DNA of 50,510 nt from Brucella tritici (GTDB taxonomy: Bacteria; Pseudomonadota; Alphaproteobacteria; Rhizobiales; Rhizobiaceae): the NCBI RefSeq assembly GCF_902825325.1, contig NZ_CADEAR010000017.1, positions 1 to 50,510 on the forward strand. The letters are read 5' to 3'. Made by a program: the position numbers and the translations under genes. Position 1 is the stretch's first letter. The number at the start of each line of letters is the position of its first letter. The notes under the pieces are model-generated. The model saw nothing but the letters and a program-made list of their open reading frames with translations. It did no database searches and was not told the origin of the DNA. Below, piece by piece: positions 35,510-44,469 of this stretch.

Positions 35510-35861
35510 GTACCTTTGTGTCGGCTGCGTGACGCTCTGGCGTCGCCGACAGGGGGTCACATACGGAGAATCGATCCATATTGCAAGTGATTATAGCTCT
35601 CTTTTTTGAGAAATTCCCAATTGCAGGATTCTATATCAAATCTTGCTCATAAAGGTCACGCGCTGGTAACCATTATAGATGACCGGCTGTGCACAACTTG
35701 GATATTGGGTCGAGCCTGTAAAATTGCCTTTCCCGCATTAACTAATGAAACAGAAAATGCAGCCCATACCCAATGGCAATGTGGACCCGCGCCCACAAGA
35801 GGCTTATTAACAGGGTGTTAACAAGCACTGCGGGCGGTCGAAAGAACAGGTAAGGACAGGT
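35510..35861. promoter_or_regulatory. Region upstream of pdhS with CtrA motif
   Basis: No gene was found between tRNA-His and pdhS. TTAA at 35807-35810 and TTAA at 35818-35821, exactly seven bases apart and followed by C, make a perfect full CtrA binding site (TTAA-N7-TTAA), 41 bases before the pdhS ATG. A further TTAAC half-site lies near 35739 and a GATTC (CcrM methylation motif GANTC) near 35627. This suggests cell-cycle control of pdhS. Confidence 0.65.
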
Positions 35862-38800
35862 ATGTCAGGATCATACCCCTTCATCGATATTGCCGCGCTG
35901 GATTCTATCCGCGAAGGCTTTGCAAAGGGCGATGTGCAGCTCGTGCTGACGCACGACCTTTCGGCAGTGCTTTGGGTCAACGGCCCCGGCGCGAAGCTTT
36001 TCGGTTTCGATCGCGTGGAAGACATGATCGGCGGCGGGCTCGATCTGCCCATAGCCACACGTCGGCAGATCGCCTCATCGAACAGCAATGCCGACGGTGA
36101 AACCCGAACCGTTTCCGTTCGTCTTGGTGGCGGATTGCGTTCCGACCTTACCCGTTTCAGCGTTTCGCACATTACACTGCCCGACGGCGTGTCCGGGCTG
36201 CTGCTGACTGCCGATGGCAAGGACGCCAAGGCCGAAGCCGTCATTTCCGGTCTCAGCGACGACAGCACGCATATCGCATTGATCGACGCAAACAGTCGGG
36301 TGATTGCCGCAAGCCTGCGTTTTGCTACGCTCGACATTTCCTCCACTACGCTGGAAGATCTGGTCATCGAAGCCGCAGACGCGACCGACCGTATCGTCAA
36401 ACGCCGCATCCGTGCTGGGAAACATTCCGTGCCGGGAGCGATTGCGCGGCTGACCGACACGCCGCCCATGCATCTTCTCTGCATTATCGGCGATGCTCCC
36501 GTCGCGACGCTGGAAGCACCCGTCGCTCTGCAGGGTGAAGCCGAAGAGATACTGGAAGAGATGCTTCCGGAACCTGTAGCAGGTGCAAATACTGAAGAGG
36601 CGGCCGCCGATCAGCCAAAACCCCGCAGCTTTGTGTTCGATCAGGATGCTCCGCCAGCCCGCTTCATCTGGAAAGTAGGACCGGATGGCGTATTCAGCGA
36701 AGTATCGCCGGACCTTTCCGCAACAATCGGGCCGAATGCGGCCGACGTCGTTGGACGGCGCTTTGCTGATGTTGCAAATGTCTTCGGATTCGACCCGGAT
36801 GGCAGCATTGCGGCCCTGCTCGACAAGCGCGACACATGGTCGGGAAAACGGTTGATGTGGCCGGTAGAGGGCACGGACTTGCGCGTGCCGGTCGAGCTTG
36901 CCGCCCTGCCCGTCTATTCTCGTGATCGGAAGTTTACCGGTTTCCGTGGCTTTGGTGTGGTGCGCCCGGCAGAGGCCGAGAAGGACCCGGAAGAAATCGG
37001 ACTGGTGCTTGCAGGTGGCATTCCGCAGACGCGCAAACCTGTCAACGAGCCGGTTGAAACGGCAACATCTGTCGAAGACGACGACGTTCTGGCGCTCTCC
37101 GAAGACGTCGCCAATGACGATAGCCCTGTTGCAACGTTGCCCAAGCCGCCGCTGGACATCGCACCGACACCGGGGCGCCGCGAATCCGACAAGGTCATCA
37201 GCCTGCTGAATGCCTGCGCACAGGAGAAAGTGGCTGCGGATCAGGCGAAGATGCTGAAGGAACAGGAGCGCGAAGAGCGCCCCGAAGGCGGGCTGACCAA
37301 GACCGAACGCAACGCATTCCGCGAAATTGCCGACCGTCTGCGCAAGCAGGGTCTAGCCAATTCACGCGCTGAAACCGAAACGACTGCCCCATCGGAAGAC
37401 ACCGTTTCTGACAGCCTTCAGCCGGTCGAAAAGACTGACGCGAAAGCACCGTTCATCAGCGAAATGGCCACCGAAGAAGTCTCGCTTCCGGCCTCCGCAG
37501 ATGAAACCGCTCTGCTGGCCAATCTTCCTGTGCCGGTGATCATTCATTCCGGCGATAAGATTCACTACGTCAATCAGGCTTTGCTTGATCTCACCGGCTA
37601 TGAATCGCTCGACGATATTCGCGATGCAGGTGGTGTCGACGTGCTGTTCAACAGCGAAAGCGACGATGGCGAAACACGACAGGGCATGGTGCTGCGCCGT
37701 GCCAATGGCAGCGAAGAGCCTGTCGATGCGCATCTCAATGCCATTTCCTGGCGCGATGGCCGCGCACTTATGTTGAGCCTGATGCCGGTAGCTGCAACAC
37801 CAGCGTCTGTTGAGGCCGTTGCCGCCCCGGCTCAAGCGCCGGTCGCCATCAATACCGATGACGAGAAGCAGGCGCTTGCGGATCATGTCGAGGAACTGAA
37901 GACCATTCTCGACACGGCGACCGATGGTGTTGTCCTTATTGATCCTGAAGGCCGCATCCGCTCCATGAACCATTCGGCCTCGGCGCTCTTCGGCTATGAA
38001 CGCGACGAGACGGAAGGCAAATTCTTCTCGATGCTGTTTGCCATCGAAAGCCAGCGCGCCGCGATGGACTATCTGCATGGTCTTTCCGGCAACGGCGTTC
38101 TGAGTGTCCTCAATGATGGGCGCGAAGTCATTGGCCGTGAAGCCAAGGGCGGGTTCATTCCTCTGTTCATGACCATCGGCAAACTGCCGCATGCAGGTGG
38201 GTACTGTGCTGTTCTGCGCGACATCACGCAGTGGAAGCGCACCGAGGAAGAACTGACCAACGCACGCAAGGAAGCTGAACGCGCTTCGAGCCAGAAGACC
38301 GAGTTTCTGGCTCGTATAAGCCACGAAATCCGCACACCGCTCAATGCGATCATCGGCTTCTCCGAGCTGATGGCCGACGAGAAATTCGGCCCCATCGGCA
38401 ATGATCGCTATCGGGATTACCTGCGCGACATCAATCGTTCCGGCAATCACGTGCTGGCGCTCGTCAATGACCTGCTCGACATTTCGAAGATCGAAGCGGG
38501 CGCTCTCGACATGCAGTTTGAAGCGGTCTCGCTCAATGATGCCATTGCCGAAGCCATCGCGCTGATGCAGCCGCAGGCCAATCGCGAACGCGTCATCATC
38601 CGTTCGAGCTTCCAGTCCAACCTGCCCGACATCGTTGCCGATACGCGTTCGATCAAGCAGGTGGCACTGAACCTTCTGTCCAACGCAGTGCGTTTCACCG
38701 CGCCGGGCGGCCAAGTGATCGTATCAACAAGCTATGAAATGAACGGCGATGTCGTGATGCGAGTGCGCGATACCGGCATCGGCATGACCAAATCCGAGGT

Positions 38801-39017
38801 CGAGCAGGCGCTGAAGCCATTCCGGCAGGTCAATGCACTGGAGCGTCGCAAGGCAGAAAGTGCAAAAGACTGGCGCAGCGAAGGCACCGGGCTAGGCCTG
38901 CCTTTGACAAAAGCCATGGTGGAAGCCAACCGGGCGCAGTTTGCGATCGATTCCACGCCTGGCCACGGCACGGTCGTCGAGGTCGCCTTCCCGCCAACCC
39001 GCGTTCTGGCCGACTGA
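35862..39017 (+). CDS. pdhS: PdhS-type cell-cycle sensor histidine kinase
   Basis: A 1051-residue soluble kinase with the length and layout of Brucella PdhS. A long N-terminal sensory region (1-530) includes a PAS-like segment near 260-370 and a charged, low-complexity linker near 370-500. Two PAS domains follow (about 545-640; about 680-790). HisKA has phosphoacceptor H821 in ISHEIRTPLNAIIGFSELM, and HATPase has an N-box (LNLLSNAVRF), VRDTGIGM and GTGLGLPL. There is no transmembrane helix. PdhS localises to the old pole and acts with DivK upstream of CtrA, coupling division to cell fate. A perfect CtrA site precedes the gene, implying feedback. It ends at a terminator. Confidence 0.93.
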   Translation: MSGSYPFIDIAALDSIREGFAKGDVQLVLTHDLSAVLWVNGPGAKLFGFDRVEDMIGGGLDLPIATRRQIASSNSNADGETRTVSVRLGGGLRSDLTRFSVSHITLPDGVSGLLLTADGKDAKAEAVISGLSDDSTHIALIDANSRVIAASLRFATLDISSTTLEDLVIEAADATDRIVKRRIRAGKHSVPGAIARLTDTPPMHLLCIIGDAPVATLEAPVALQGEAEEILEEMLPEPVAGANTEEAAADQPKPRSFVFDQDAPPARFIWKVGPDGVFSEVSPDLSATIGPNAADVVGRRFADVANVFGFDPDGSIAALLDKRDTWSGKRLMWPVEGTDLRVPVELAALPVYSRDRKFTGFRGFGVVRPAEAEKDPEEIGLVLAGGIPQTRKPVNEPVETATSVEDDDVLALSEDVANDDSPVATLPKPPLDIAPTPGRRESDKVISLLNACAQEKVAADQAKMLKEQEREERPEGGLTKTERNAFREIADRLRKQGLANSRAETETTAPSEDTVSDSLQPVEKTDAKAPFISEMATEEVSLPASADETALLANLPVPVIIHSGDKIHYVNQALLDLTGYESLDDIRDAGGVDVLFNSESDDGETRQGMVLRRANGSEEPVDAHLNAISWRDGRALMLSLMPVAATPASVEAVAAPAQAPVAINTDDEKQALADHVEELKTILDTATDGVVLIDPEGRIRSMNHSASALFGYERDETEGKFFSMLFAIESQRAAMDYLHGLSGNGVLSVLNDGREVIGREAKGGFIPLFMTIGKLPHAGGYCAVLRDITQWKRTEEELTNARKEAERASSQKTEFLARISHEIRTPLNAIIGFSELMADEKFGPIGNDRYRDYLRDINRSGNHVLALVNDLLDISKIEAGALDMQFEAVSLNDAIAEAIALMQPQANRERVIIRSSFQSNLPDIVADTRSIKQVALNLLSNAVRFTAPGGQVIVSTSYEMNGDVVMRVRDTGIGMTKSEVEQALKPFRQVNALERRKAESAKDWRSEGTGLGLPLTKAMVEANRAQFAIDSTPGHGTVVEVAFPPTRVLAD

Positions 39018-39040
39018 TTTCACTTTCAAGAAGCTAACGA

Positions 39041-39064
39041 ACCTCCCCTCGCGGGAGGTTTTTT
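39041..39064 (+). terminator. Intrinsic terminator after pdhS
   Basis: ACCTCCC at 39041-39047 pairs with GGGAGGT at 39053-39059 and six T residues follow to 39064. It lies 24 bases beyond the pdhS stop. Confidence 0.85.
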
Positions 39065-39083
39065 CATGCCTTTTCTCAAGCAT

Positions 39084-39111
39084 AAAAAAAAGCGCCGGAC
39101 GAACCGGCGCT
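39084..39111 (-). terminator. Minus-strand intrinsic terminator without an obvious gene
   Basis: AGCGCCGG at 39091-39098 pairs with CCGGCGCT at 39104-39111. The A-run at 39084-39090 becomes a T-run after the stem when read on minus, so this is a textbook terminator for leftward transcription. No minus-strand protein gene lies to its right before 39530, so it may end a small RNA. Confidence 0.65.
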
Positions 39112-39411
39112 ATCAGAATCTCAGAGACAAAGGACACAAAAGCAATTCGCAGTGGAGCACCGGAAACGGCAGCTCGATCATCACTCAGTGTTGCATCCCT
39201 TATCGCGTGAAGCCGGTTAACGACGCCTTAAATTCTTCGTTGAGAGTTTACTCATTGGTAGCGACTGTAAAATCAGGGTTAATTTCCGTGCAGCAATTGA
39301 TTAACCATAGGAAAGAAGCAGCACTGGTGATTTGATTCCATCATCTGCCACCCCAGATGATAAGTCATACATCCAGCGTCTTTGCTTTGGCCGATTGCTG
39401 GTTTACAGCTT
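39112..39411. other. Intergenic region with a strong hairpin; possible small RNA
   Basis: No convincing protein gene. A perfect hairpin ATCATCTG at 39340-39347 / CAGATGAT at 39354-39361 sits in the middle. With the minus-strand terminator at 39084-39111 this could be a leftward non-coding transcript. I could not identify a promoter with confidence. Confidence 0.35.
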
Positions 39412-39505
39412 GGAGCGCATCCCGAGAAGCGTGAAACGGTTTTCGGATAAGATGTGCGAAAAACAGTTAGAGCGCCAAGCTGATTCAATCAGATTGGCGC
39501 TTTAG
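39412..39505. repeat. Palindromic intergenic repeat element, copy A
   Basis: It begins with GGAGCGCATCCCGAGAAGCG, continues through a CGGTTTTCGG-type module and GATGTGCGAAAAACAG, and ends in a hairpin, arms 39469-39484 and 39488-39503 (AGAGCGCCAAGC against ATTGGCGCTTT). Order and spacing match the copies at 18952 and 45633 (reverse). It ends 24 bases before the AsmA gene start. Confidence 0.7.
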
Positions 39506-39529
39506 TAAAACTCATTGATTGGATGGTTG

Positions 39530-41476
39530 ATGCGCTGGCCCCGATTTACGCGCCTCATAATTGCGCTCGTCATTCTCTGCGCCGCGGCTGCAGCAACCTT
39601 GCTGGCCGTGGTGCCTTTCATCGTCTCGACCGATGCCATCCGCATTCGCGTTGCGCAGGAAATCAGCGCCTGGACCGGCTATAGCGTCGAACTCAGGCAA
39701 GCTCCTCGCTTGAAAGTGTTTCCTGTTCTGCGCGCGTCCCTGAATGGTGTGACGCTCAGCAAACTTACGGATCAGGGACAGAAGCCGCTCATGAGCGCAG
39801 ACCGTATCGACGTGGAACTCTCGCCGCTCGATGCCATCATGGGACATATCTCCTTTTCCGAAACGCAGATCGTCCGCCCGCATGTCAATCTCGACGGCCC
39901 GGTTTCGAATTTCTCGCAACTCCTTGATGCCATCGCCAATTCCAACGGACGGCTCGGCACTGCAATCCGTGCGCAACGCGCCCTGCAAAAAAGCGGCTCC
40001 GGCGACAATGCGCAGGCTGCACAGCAGGCTTCGCAACCCTTCGGTCGCGTCGTGGTCCGCGATGGAACGATTGCATTCAACCGTCCGGGCAGCGAACCGG
40101 AAATCACCAATGACGAGCAGATAACCAATGTCAGTGCAACGCTGGAATGGCCACGCACATCGAGCGCTGCGACACTGAAGGGTAGCGCCAAATGGCGTGA
40201 CGAAACCTCCCAGTTCAGCCTGACTGCGGCACAAGCCCTGCCGCTTCTGGCTGGTGGCACATCGGATGTGACCGCGAGCCTGACTGCCAATCCGCTAAGC
40301 CTTACCTTTCAGGGCAAGGCGAATATTTCCAAGGATCGCTTTTTCGAAGGCGATCTGACCGCCAAGACCCCGTCTCTCAGTGGCGCAGTGCGCTGGCTCA
40401 GCCTTCCTCCGATTGCAGGCAGCGCCGAAATTGGCGCGTTCTCACTGGATTCCACTATCACAGCGACACCGAAGCGGCTGAAATTTGCCGATGTGGAAAT
40501 GACCGCCAGCGACAGCCCGGCCAAAGGTGTGATCGAGATCGGCCTGGAGCAGGAACAGCCTGCGGTGACTGGCACGCTGGCTTTCGATAAACTCGACCTT
40601 CGCCGCCTGTTTTCGGCCTTCATTCCGCTGCCTGACAGCGGTGCACGTTCGCCGAACGAGCGCAACAATCCTGACCGCGATGCGGTCGACACGAGTTTCA
40701 TCGACCGCGCGGAAGTCGATCTTCGCCTTTCCGCACAAAACGCCACAGCAGGCCCGGTCAATATGACGGGGGTGGCAGCCGCAGTTCAGATACGCGGCGG
40801 CCGTGCCATCTTTGATATCGGCGATGCCAAAGCCTTCAACGGCATCATGCAGGCCAATGTGCAGATCGTGCGCGACTTGAAGAGCGCCAGCGGCGAGCTG
40901 CGCTTCAACGCCTCGGATATCGACAGTTCGCAGTTCTTCACCGCACTTGGCTTCGACAAGCCTTTCGTGAGCGGCAAAGGCAATGTCTCGCTTTTCATGA
41001 AAGGTCCGGCCAATCGCTGGTCCGGCCTTCTGACCAATGCGCAGGGCAATGTTTCCATTCAGCTCAACAACGGCCAGATGCAGGGTTTTGCCGTACAGGA
41101 TTTTCTCACCAAGGCCCAAAGCCAGCGCTTTTTCGCTCTTGAGCGGAAGGAAAATGTTGCCCTCGCCTTCAACCGCCTGGATGTGAAAGCCAATCTGTCC
41201 GACGGTGTCGCGACGCTGGAAAATGCCCGGCTCGACACGTCCGACGGTACGCTGACACTGGCAGGAATTGTACCTTTCGTGGATCGCAGCCTGGCGCTGA
41301 GCGGCGAAGTTGTTTTCCCCAACAGCCAACCGCAACAGCAGGAAAGCACTGCCGATGGCGAGAACAATCAGCCGCCTGCGGAAACCCCGCCAGCCAAGCC
41401 GCCGCTAAATTTCTTCGTCGGCGGCTCGTGGGATCGGCCATTTATTTCACCGTCTTCGATGGGAGCGGGGCAGTAG
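39530..41476 (+). CDS. AsmA-family inner-membrane/periplasmic protein
   Basis: A 648-residue protein with one N-terminal transmembrane anchor (about 6-28) and a long periplasmic beta-rich body. The AsmA N-terminal domain (about 30-200; WTGYSVELRQAPRLKVFPVLRASLNGVTLS) and a C-terminal AsmA_2 domain (about 440-610; SGKGNVSLFMKGPANRWSGLLTNAQGNVSIQLNNG, then GIVPFVDRSLALSGEV) frame it, and the tail is proline/glutamine-rich. AsmA-like proteins bridge inner and outer membranes and carry phospholipids or affect outer-membrane assembly. I chose ATG at 39530; a TTG five codons upstream is in frame, and neither has a strong ribosome binding site. Confidence 0.88.
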   Translation: MRWPRFTRLIIALVILCAAAAATLLAVVPFIVSTDAIRIRVAQEISAWTGYSVELRQAPRLKVFPVLRASLNGVTLSKLTDQGQKPLMSADRIDVELSPLDAIMGHISFSETQIVRPHVNLDGPVSNFSQLLDAIANSNGRLGTAIRAQRALQKSGSGDNAQAAQQASQPFGRVVVRDGTIAFNRPGSEPEITNDEQITNVSATLEWPRTSSAATLKGSAKWRDETSQFSLTAAQALPLLAGGTSDVTASLTANPLSLTFQGKANISKDRFFEGDLTAKTPSLSGAVRWLSLPPIAGSAEIGAFSLDSTITATPKRLKFADVEMTASDSPAKGVIEIGLEQEQPAVTGTLAFDKLDLRRLFSAFIPLPDSGARSPNERNNPDRDAVDTSFIDRAEVDLRLSAQNATAGPVNMTGVAAAVQIRGGRAIFDIGDAKAFNGIMQANVQIVRDLKSASGELRFNASDIDSSQFFTALGFDKPFVSGKGNVSLFMKGPANRWSGLLTNAQGNVSIQLNNGQMQGFAVQDFLTKAQSQRFFALERKENVALAFNRLDVKANLSDGVATLENARLDTSDGTLTLAGIVPFVDRSLALSGEVVFPNSQPQQQESTADGENNQPPAETPPAKPPLNFFVGGSWDRPFISPSSMGAGQ

Positions 41477-41585
41477 TCTCCCGTTTACCTCTTTCGACTA
41501 TACGGGCCAGCCAAAGGCCCAAATTGACCGAATATAGATCTTTCCCGAAAATCGCTACCTTTCACAGGAGCGGGAAAACGGGATC

Positions 41586-42692
41586 ATGCCGACTCATACC
41601 CAGCCCGAGCGTTATCCCGAACTCGATGCACTGCGCGGCCTCGCGGCGAGTGTCGTATTGCTGCGGCATTTCGTGAATATTTGGCCCTATGAGGCCATGG
41701 GGCCTTACTTTTTCATTCTGCTGCGATCTCCGCTGCGCTTCTTTTTTGCCGCACATGAAGCAGTCCTGCTGTTCTTCTTGCTGAGCGGCTTCGTTCTGAC
41801 GTTGCCATTCATGCGTCGCCAGCCATCCTATCCAGCCTATCTCATACGGCGCACCTGCCGGATATACTTGCCTTATCTCGTCGCGCTCTCGCTTGCTCTT
41901 ACCGGTGCCCTGCTTCTGAACGGATCTATCCAGCCGCTCAGCAACTGGTTCAATCTCACATGGACTACGCCGGTGACGCCGCAAATGATTGCGCAACATG
42001 TGCTGTTCATCGGCTCTTATCCCAATGGTGAAGTGAATACAGCTTTCTGGTCTCTCGTTTATGAGATGCGGATATCGATCATATTTCCGCTACTCTTCGC
42101 CCTCACCGTGACATTGCGGCCGTCTGCTGCAATTGTAGTCGCCTTTGGGCTTTCCATTCTCGCGAACGGTTTCCGCTCTGATCCCTATACTGGCGGCTGG
42201 TGGATAACCGTACATTTTGCCAGCTTCTTCCTGCTGGGCAGTCTCATGGCGCAGAACCTGCCAGCCATACAGAGTTTCTACAAGCGGCTATCCAGCCGGA
42301 TGCTTGTCGCGATCAATATCATGGCTCTCTTGCTGGTCACTTACGGCGCCGGGCCGCCCATGTTGAAGAATTGGCTTGGAGACCTGACAGACTGGGCCAC
42401 GATGGCTGGACTGGTCTGGATCATCGTGCTTGCGACTTCAAGCGGCACCTTGCGCCGCTTCCTGCTGCTGCCCCTGCCCCAATTTCTCGGGCGTATTTCC
42501 TACAGTCTCTATCTGATCCATGCGACAGTGCTTTTTGCGCTCGTGCACGTGTTTTACGGGCATGTCGCCCTGATCGCGCTGCTACCCGCCTATATTGTCT
42601 TGAGTATCGGTCTTGCTACGTTGATGCATCGCTATATCGAATTGCCAACCATGGCGCAGGGCAAGCTTCTCGCGGCACGGTTTGCCTACTGA
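41586..42692 (+). CDS. Acyltransferase-3 family membrane protein
   Basis: A 368-residue integral membrane protein with about ten helices. The start PELDALRGLAASVVLLRHFVN carries the conserved R and catalytic-type H of the acyltransferase-3 (OafA/NodX/ExoZ) family, and ISYSLYLIHATVLFALVHVF near 300-320 is the family's C-terminal motif. Such proteins transfer acetyl or other acyl groups to cell-surface polysaccharides such as O-antigen, cyclic glucan or exopolysaccharide; the acceptor cannot be told here and no glycan gene is adjacent. CAGGAGCGGG precedes the ATG at a somewhat long spacing. It ends 32 bases before the convergent potI gene. Confidence 0.9.
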   Translation: MPTHTQPERYPELDALRGLAASVVLLRHFVNIWPYEAMGPYFFILLRSPLRFFFAAHEAVLLFFLLSGFVLTLPFMRRQPSYPAYLIRRTCRIYLPYLVALSLALTGALLLNGSIQPLSNWFNLTWTTPVTPQMIAQHVLFIGSYPNGEVNTAFWSLVYEMRISIIFPLLFALTVTLRPSAAIVVAFGLSILANGFRSDPYTGGWWITVHFASFFLLGSLMAQNLPAIQSFYKRLSSRMLVAINIMALLLVTYGAGPPMLKNWLGDLTDWATMAGLVWIIVLATSSGTLRRFLLLPLPQFLGRISYSLYLIHATVLFALVHVFYGHVALIALLPAYIVLSIGLATLMHRYIELPTMAQGKLLAARFAY

Positions 42693-42724
42693 CCGGATAA
42701 GGCCAGCAGGCAAATGCTCCCGTC

Positions 42725-43546
42725 TTACCCCATGCGGAACGCCGCCTGTTCGTCGCGGCGGCGCTGCACTTCGCGGCGCTTGTTGACGACCGAAGCAATA
42801 ATGACGCCGATGGTCACCAGCGCAATGAGGATCGTACAAACCGCGTTGATTTCCGGCGTCACGCCAAGGCGCACCTGACTGTAGATCTTCATCGGCAGCG
42901 TGGTTGCACCTGGACCGGAGGTAAAGCTTGCGATCACCAGATCATCGAGCGACAGGGTGAATGCGAGCATCCAGCCCGATACCACCGCAGGCAGGATCAC
43001 CGGCAACGTCACCTTCATGAAGGTTGTGACCGGCGGCGCACCCAGATCCATTGCCGCTTCCTCCAGCGAGCGGTCAAAGCTCACCAGACGCGACTGCACC
43101 ACGACTGCCACGAAACACATCGAAAAGGTGATGTGCGCGAGCGTTACTGTCCAGAAGCCGCGATCGAAATTCATCGCCACGAACAACAACAGCAGCGACA
43201 GGCCGGTAATGACATCGGGCATGACCAGCGGCGCATAGACCATGCCAGAAAACAGGATACGTCCGCGAAAGCGCGTATAACGTGTCAGCGCAAGTGCTGC
43301 CAGCGTGCCCAGAACAGTTGCAATCGTTGCAGACAGAAGCCCGACGCGGATCGTCACCCATGCGGCATCCATCAGCGCCTGATTGCGAAACAGCTCGACA
43401 TACCATTTGGTCGAGAACCCTGCCCAGACCGTGACCAGCCGGGATTCGTTGAACGAGTATATGACGAGCAGGACGATGGGCAGATAAAGGAACGCAAAGC
43501 CCAGAGCCACCGATGCAATGTTGAAGCGGGACCAGTTGTTCTGCAT
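42725..43546 (-). CDS. potI: Polyamine ABC importer permease (PotI/PotC type)
   Basis: A 273-residue membrane protein with six helices and the EAA loop LEEAAMDLGAPPVTTFMKVTLP near 160-182, as in PotC/PotI permeases. Together with the PotH-type subunit it makes the channel of a putrescine/spermidine importer. It is last in the minus operon, one base after the PotH-type gene. The C-terminus carries a basic RRxxQRRR tail. Confidence 0.92.
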   Translation of the reverse strand: MQNNWSRFNIASVALGFAFLYLPIVLLVIYSFNESRLVTVWAGFSTKWYVELFRNQALMDAAWVTIRVGLLSATIATVLGTLAALALTRYTRFRGRILFSGMVYAPLVMPDVITGLSLLLLFVAMNFDRGFWTVTLAHITFSMCFVAVVVQSRLVSFDRSLEEAAMDLGAPPVTTFMKVTLPVILPAVVSGWMLAFTLSLDDLVIASFTSGPGATTLPMKIYSQVRLGVTPEINAVCTILIALVTIGVIIASVVNKRREVQRRRDEQAAFRMG

Positions 43547-43547
43547 C

Positions 43548-44459
43548 CTATTTCCCCTTTTCCTGCTGACGCGCCTGCACCTGCTGGAAGATCACGATCG
43601 GAACAATCAGCAGGATCAGGAGCACCACAGCCACCGCCGACGACACCGGCCAGTCGCGATTGGAGAAGAATTCGCTCCAGATCGTCTTGCCGATCATCAG
43701 TGTCTGCGAACCGCCGAGAAGGTCGGGAATAACGAACTCACCCACAGCCGGAATGAACACGAGGAAGCAGCCCGCAAGCACACCCGCCAGTGACAATGGG
43801 AAGGTGATCTTCCAGAACGCGGCGAACGGTGTACAGCCGAGATCCTGTGCCGCTTCGATGAGTGAATAATCCATCTTTTCCAGCGAGGAATAGATCGGCA
43901 GCACCATGAATGGCAAATAGGAGTAGACGATACCGATAAAGATAGCCGTATCGGTGTTGAGAATATTAAGCGGCGTATCGATGATGTTGAGCCACATCAG
44001 AAACTGATTGAGCAGGCCTTCCGGCTTGAGGATGCCGATCCACGCATAGACGCGGATCAGAAACGACGTCCAGAACGGCAATATCACCAGCATCAGCAAT
44101 GTCGGGCGGATCGTCGTGGGTGCACGCGCCATGCCATAGGCCATAGGATAGGCCACCAGCAAGGTCAGGAATGTGGAGATAGCCGCAATGCGGACACTCG
44201 ACAGATAGGCCTTGTAATAGAGGGGATCGTCCAGCAGCCACAAATAGTTGTCGAAGGAGAGCTGCTTTATCCTCTCCCAGGTCGCAGCAAACCCCTGCGC
44301 CAGATCGAAGGTCGGTGTATAGGCCGGGATCGCCATCGCGACTTCCGACAGGGAAATCTTGAAGACGATGAAAAACGGGACAAGAAAGAATACCAGCAGC
44401 CAGAGATAAGGCACTGCGATGACGAGACGGCTGGCAATGGAAGCGACGAGCTTCTGCAT
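43548..44459 (-). CDS. potH: Polyamine ABC importer permease (PotH/PotB type)
   Basis: A 303-residue membrane protein. The first helix lies near 12-34, a periplasmic segment follows, then five more helices with an EAA loop (SLIEAAQDLGCTPFAAFWKITFP near 195-217) and PAVGEFVIPDLLGGSQTLMIG near 235-255, a motif highly typical of PotB/PotH. It pairs with the PotI-type permease. It lies 10 bases after potG. Confidence 0.93.
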   Translation of the reverse strand: MQKLVASIASRLVIAVPYLWLLVFFLVPFFIVFKISLSEVAMAIPAYTPTFDLAQGFAATWERIKQLSFDNYLWLLDDPLYYKAYLSSVRIAAISTFLTLLVAYPMAYGMARAPTTIRPTLLMLVILPFWTSFLIRVYAWIGILKPEGLLNQFLMWLNIIDTPLNILNTDTAIFIGIVYSYLPFMVLPIYSSLEKMDYSLIEAAQDLGCTPFAAFWKITFPLSLAGVLAGCFLVFIPAVGEFVIPDLLGGSQTLMIGKTIWSEFFSNRDWPVSSAVAVVLLILLIVPIVIFQQVQARQQEKGK

Positions 44460-44469
44460 GATGGCCTCC

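Noticed and set aside
35688..35700. DnaA-box-like sequence (TGTGCACAA) upstream of pdhS
   Set aside because: One mismatch to the consensus and no clustering; a single degenerate 9-mer has little weight and no origin features surround it.
37362..38714. 450-codon open frame on the minus strand within pdhS
   Set aside because: It is antisense to the HisKA and PAS coding region of pdhS, shows no family motif and is a by-product of G+C-rich codon use on the other strand.
39326..39355. tRNA T-arm-like sequence ending CTGCCACCCCA
   Set aside because: A GATTTGATTCC loop-like core and a CCA-like end are present, but the stem is poor and no matching 5' half or anticodon arm is found upstream.
39279..39488. 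69-codon minus-strand frame with a WQMMESNHQ stretch
   Set aside because: It runs through a palindromic repeat. The ESNHQ-like residues are of the kind produced by translating tRNA T-loop-like DNA, so it is probably spurious.
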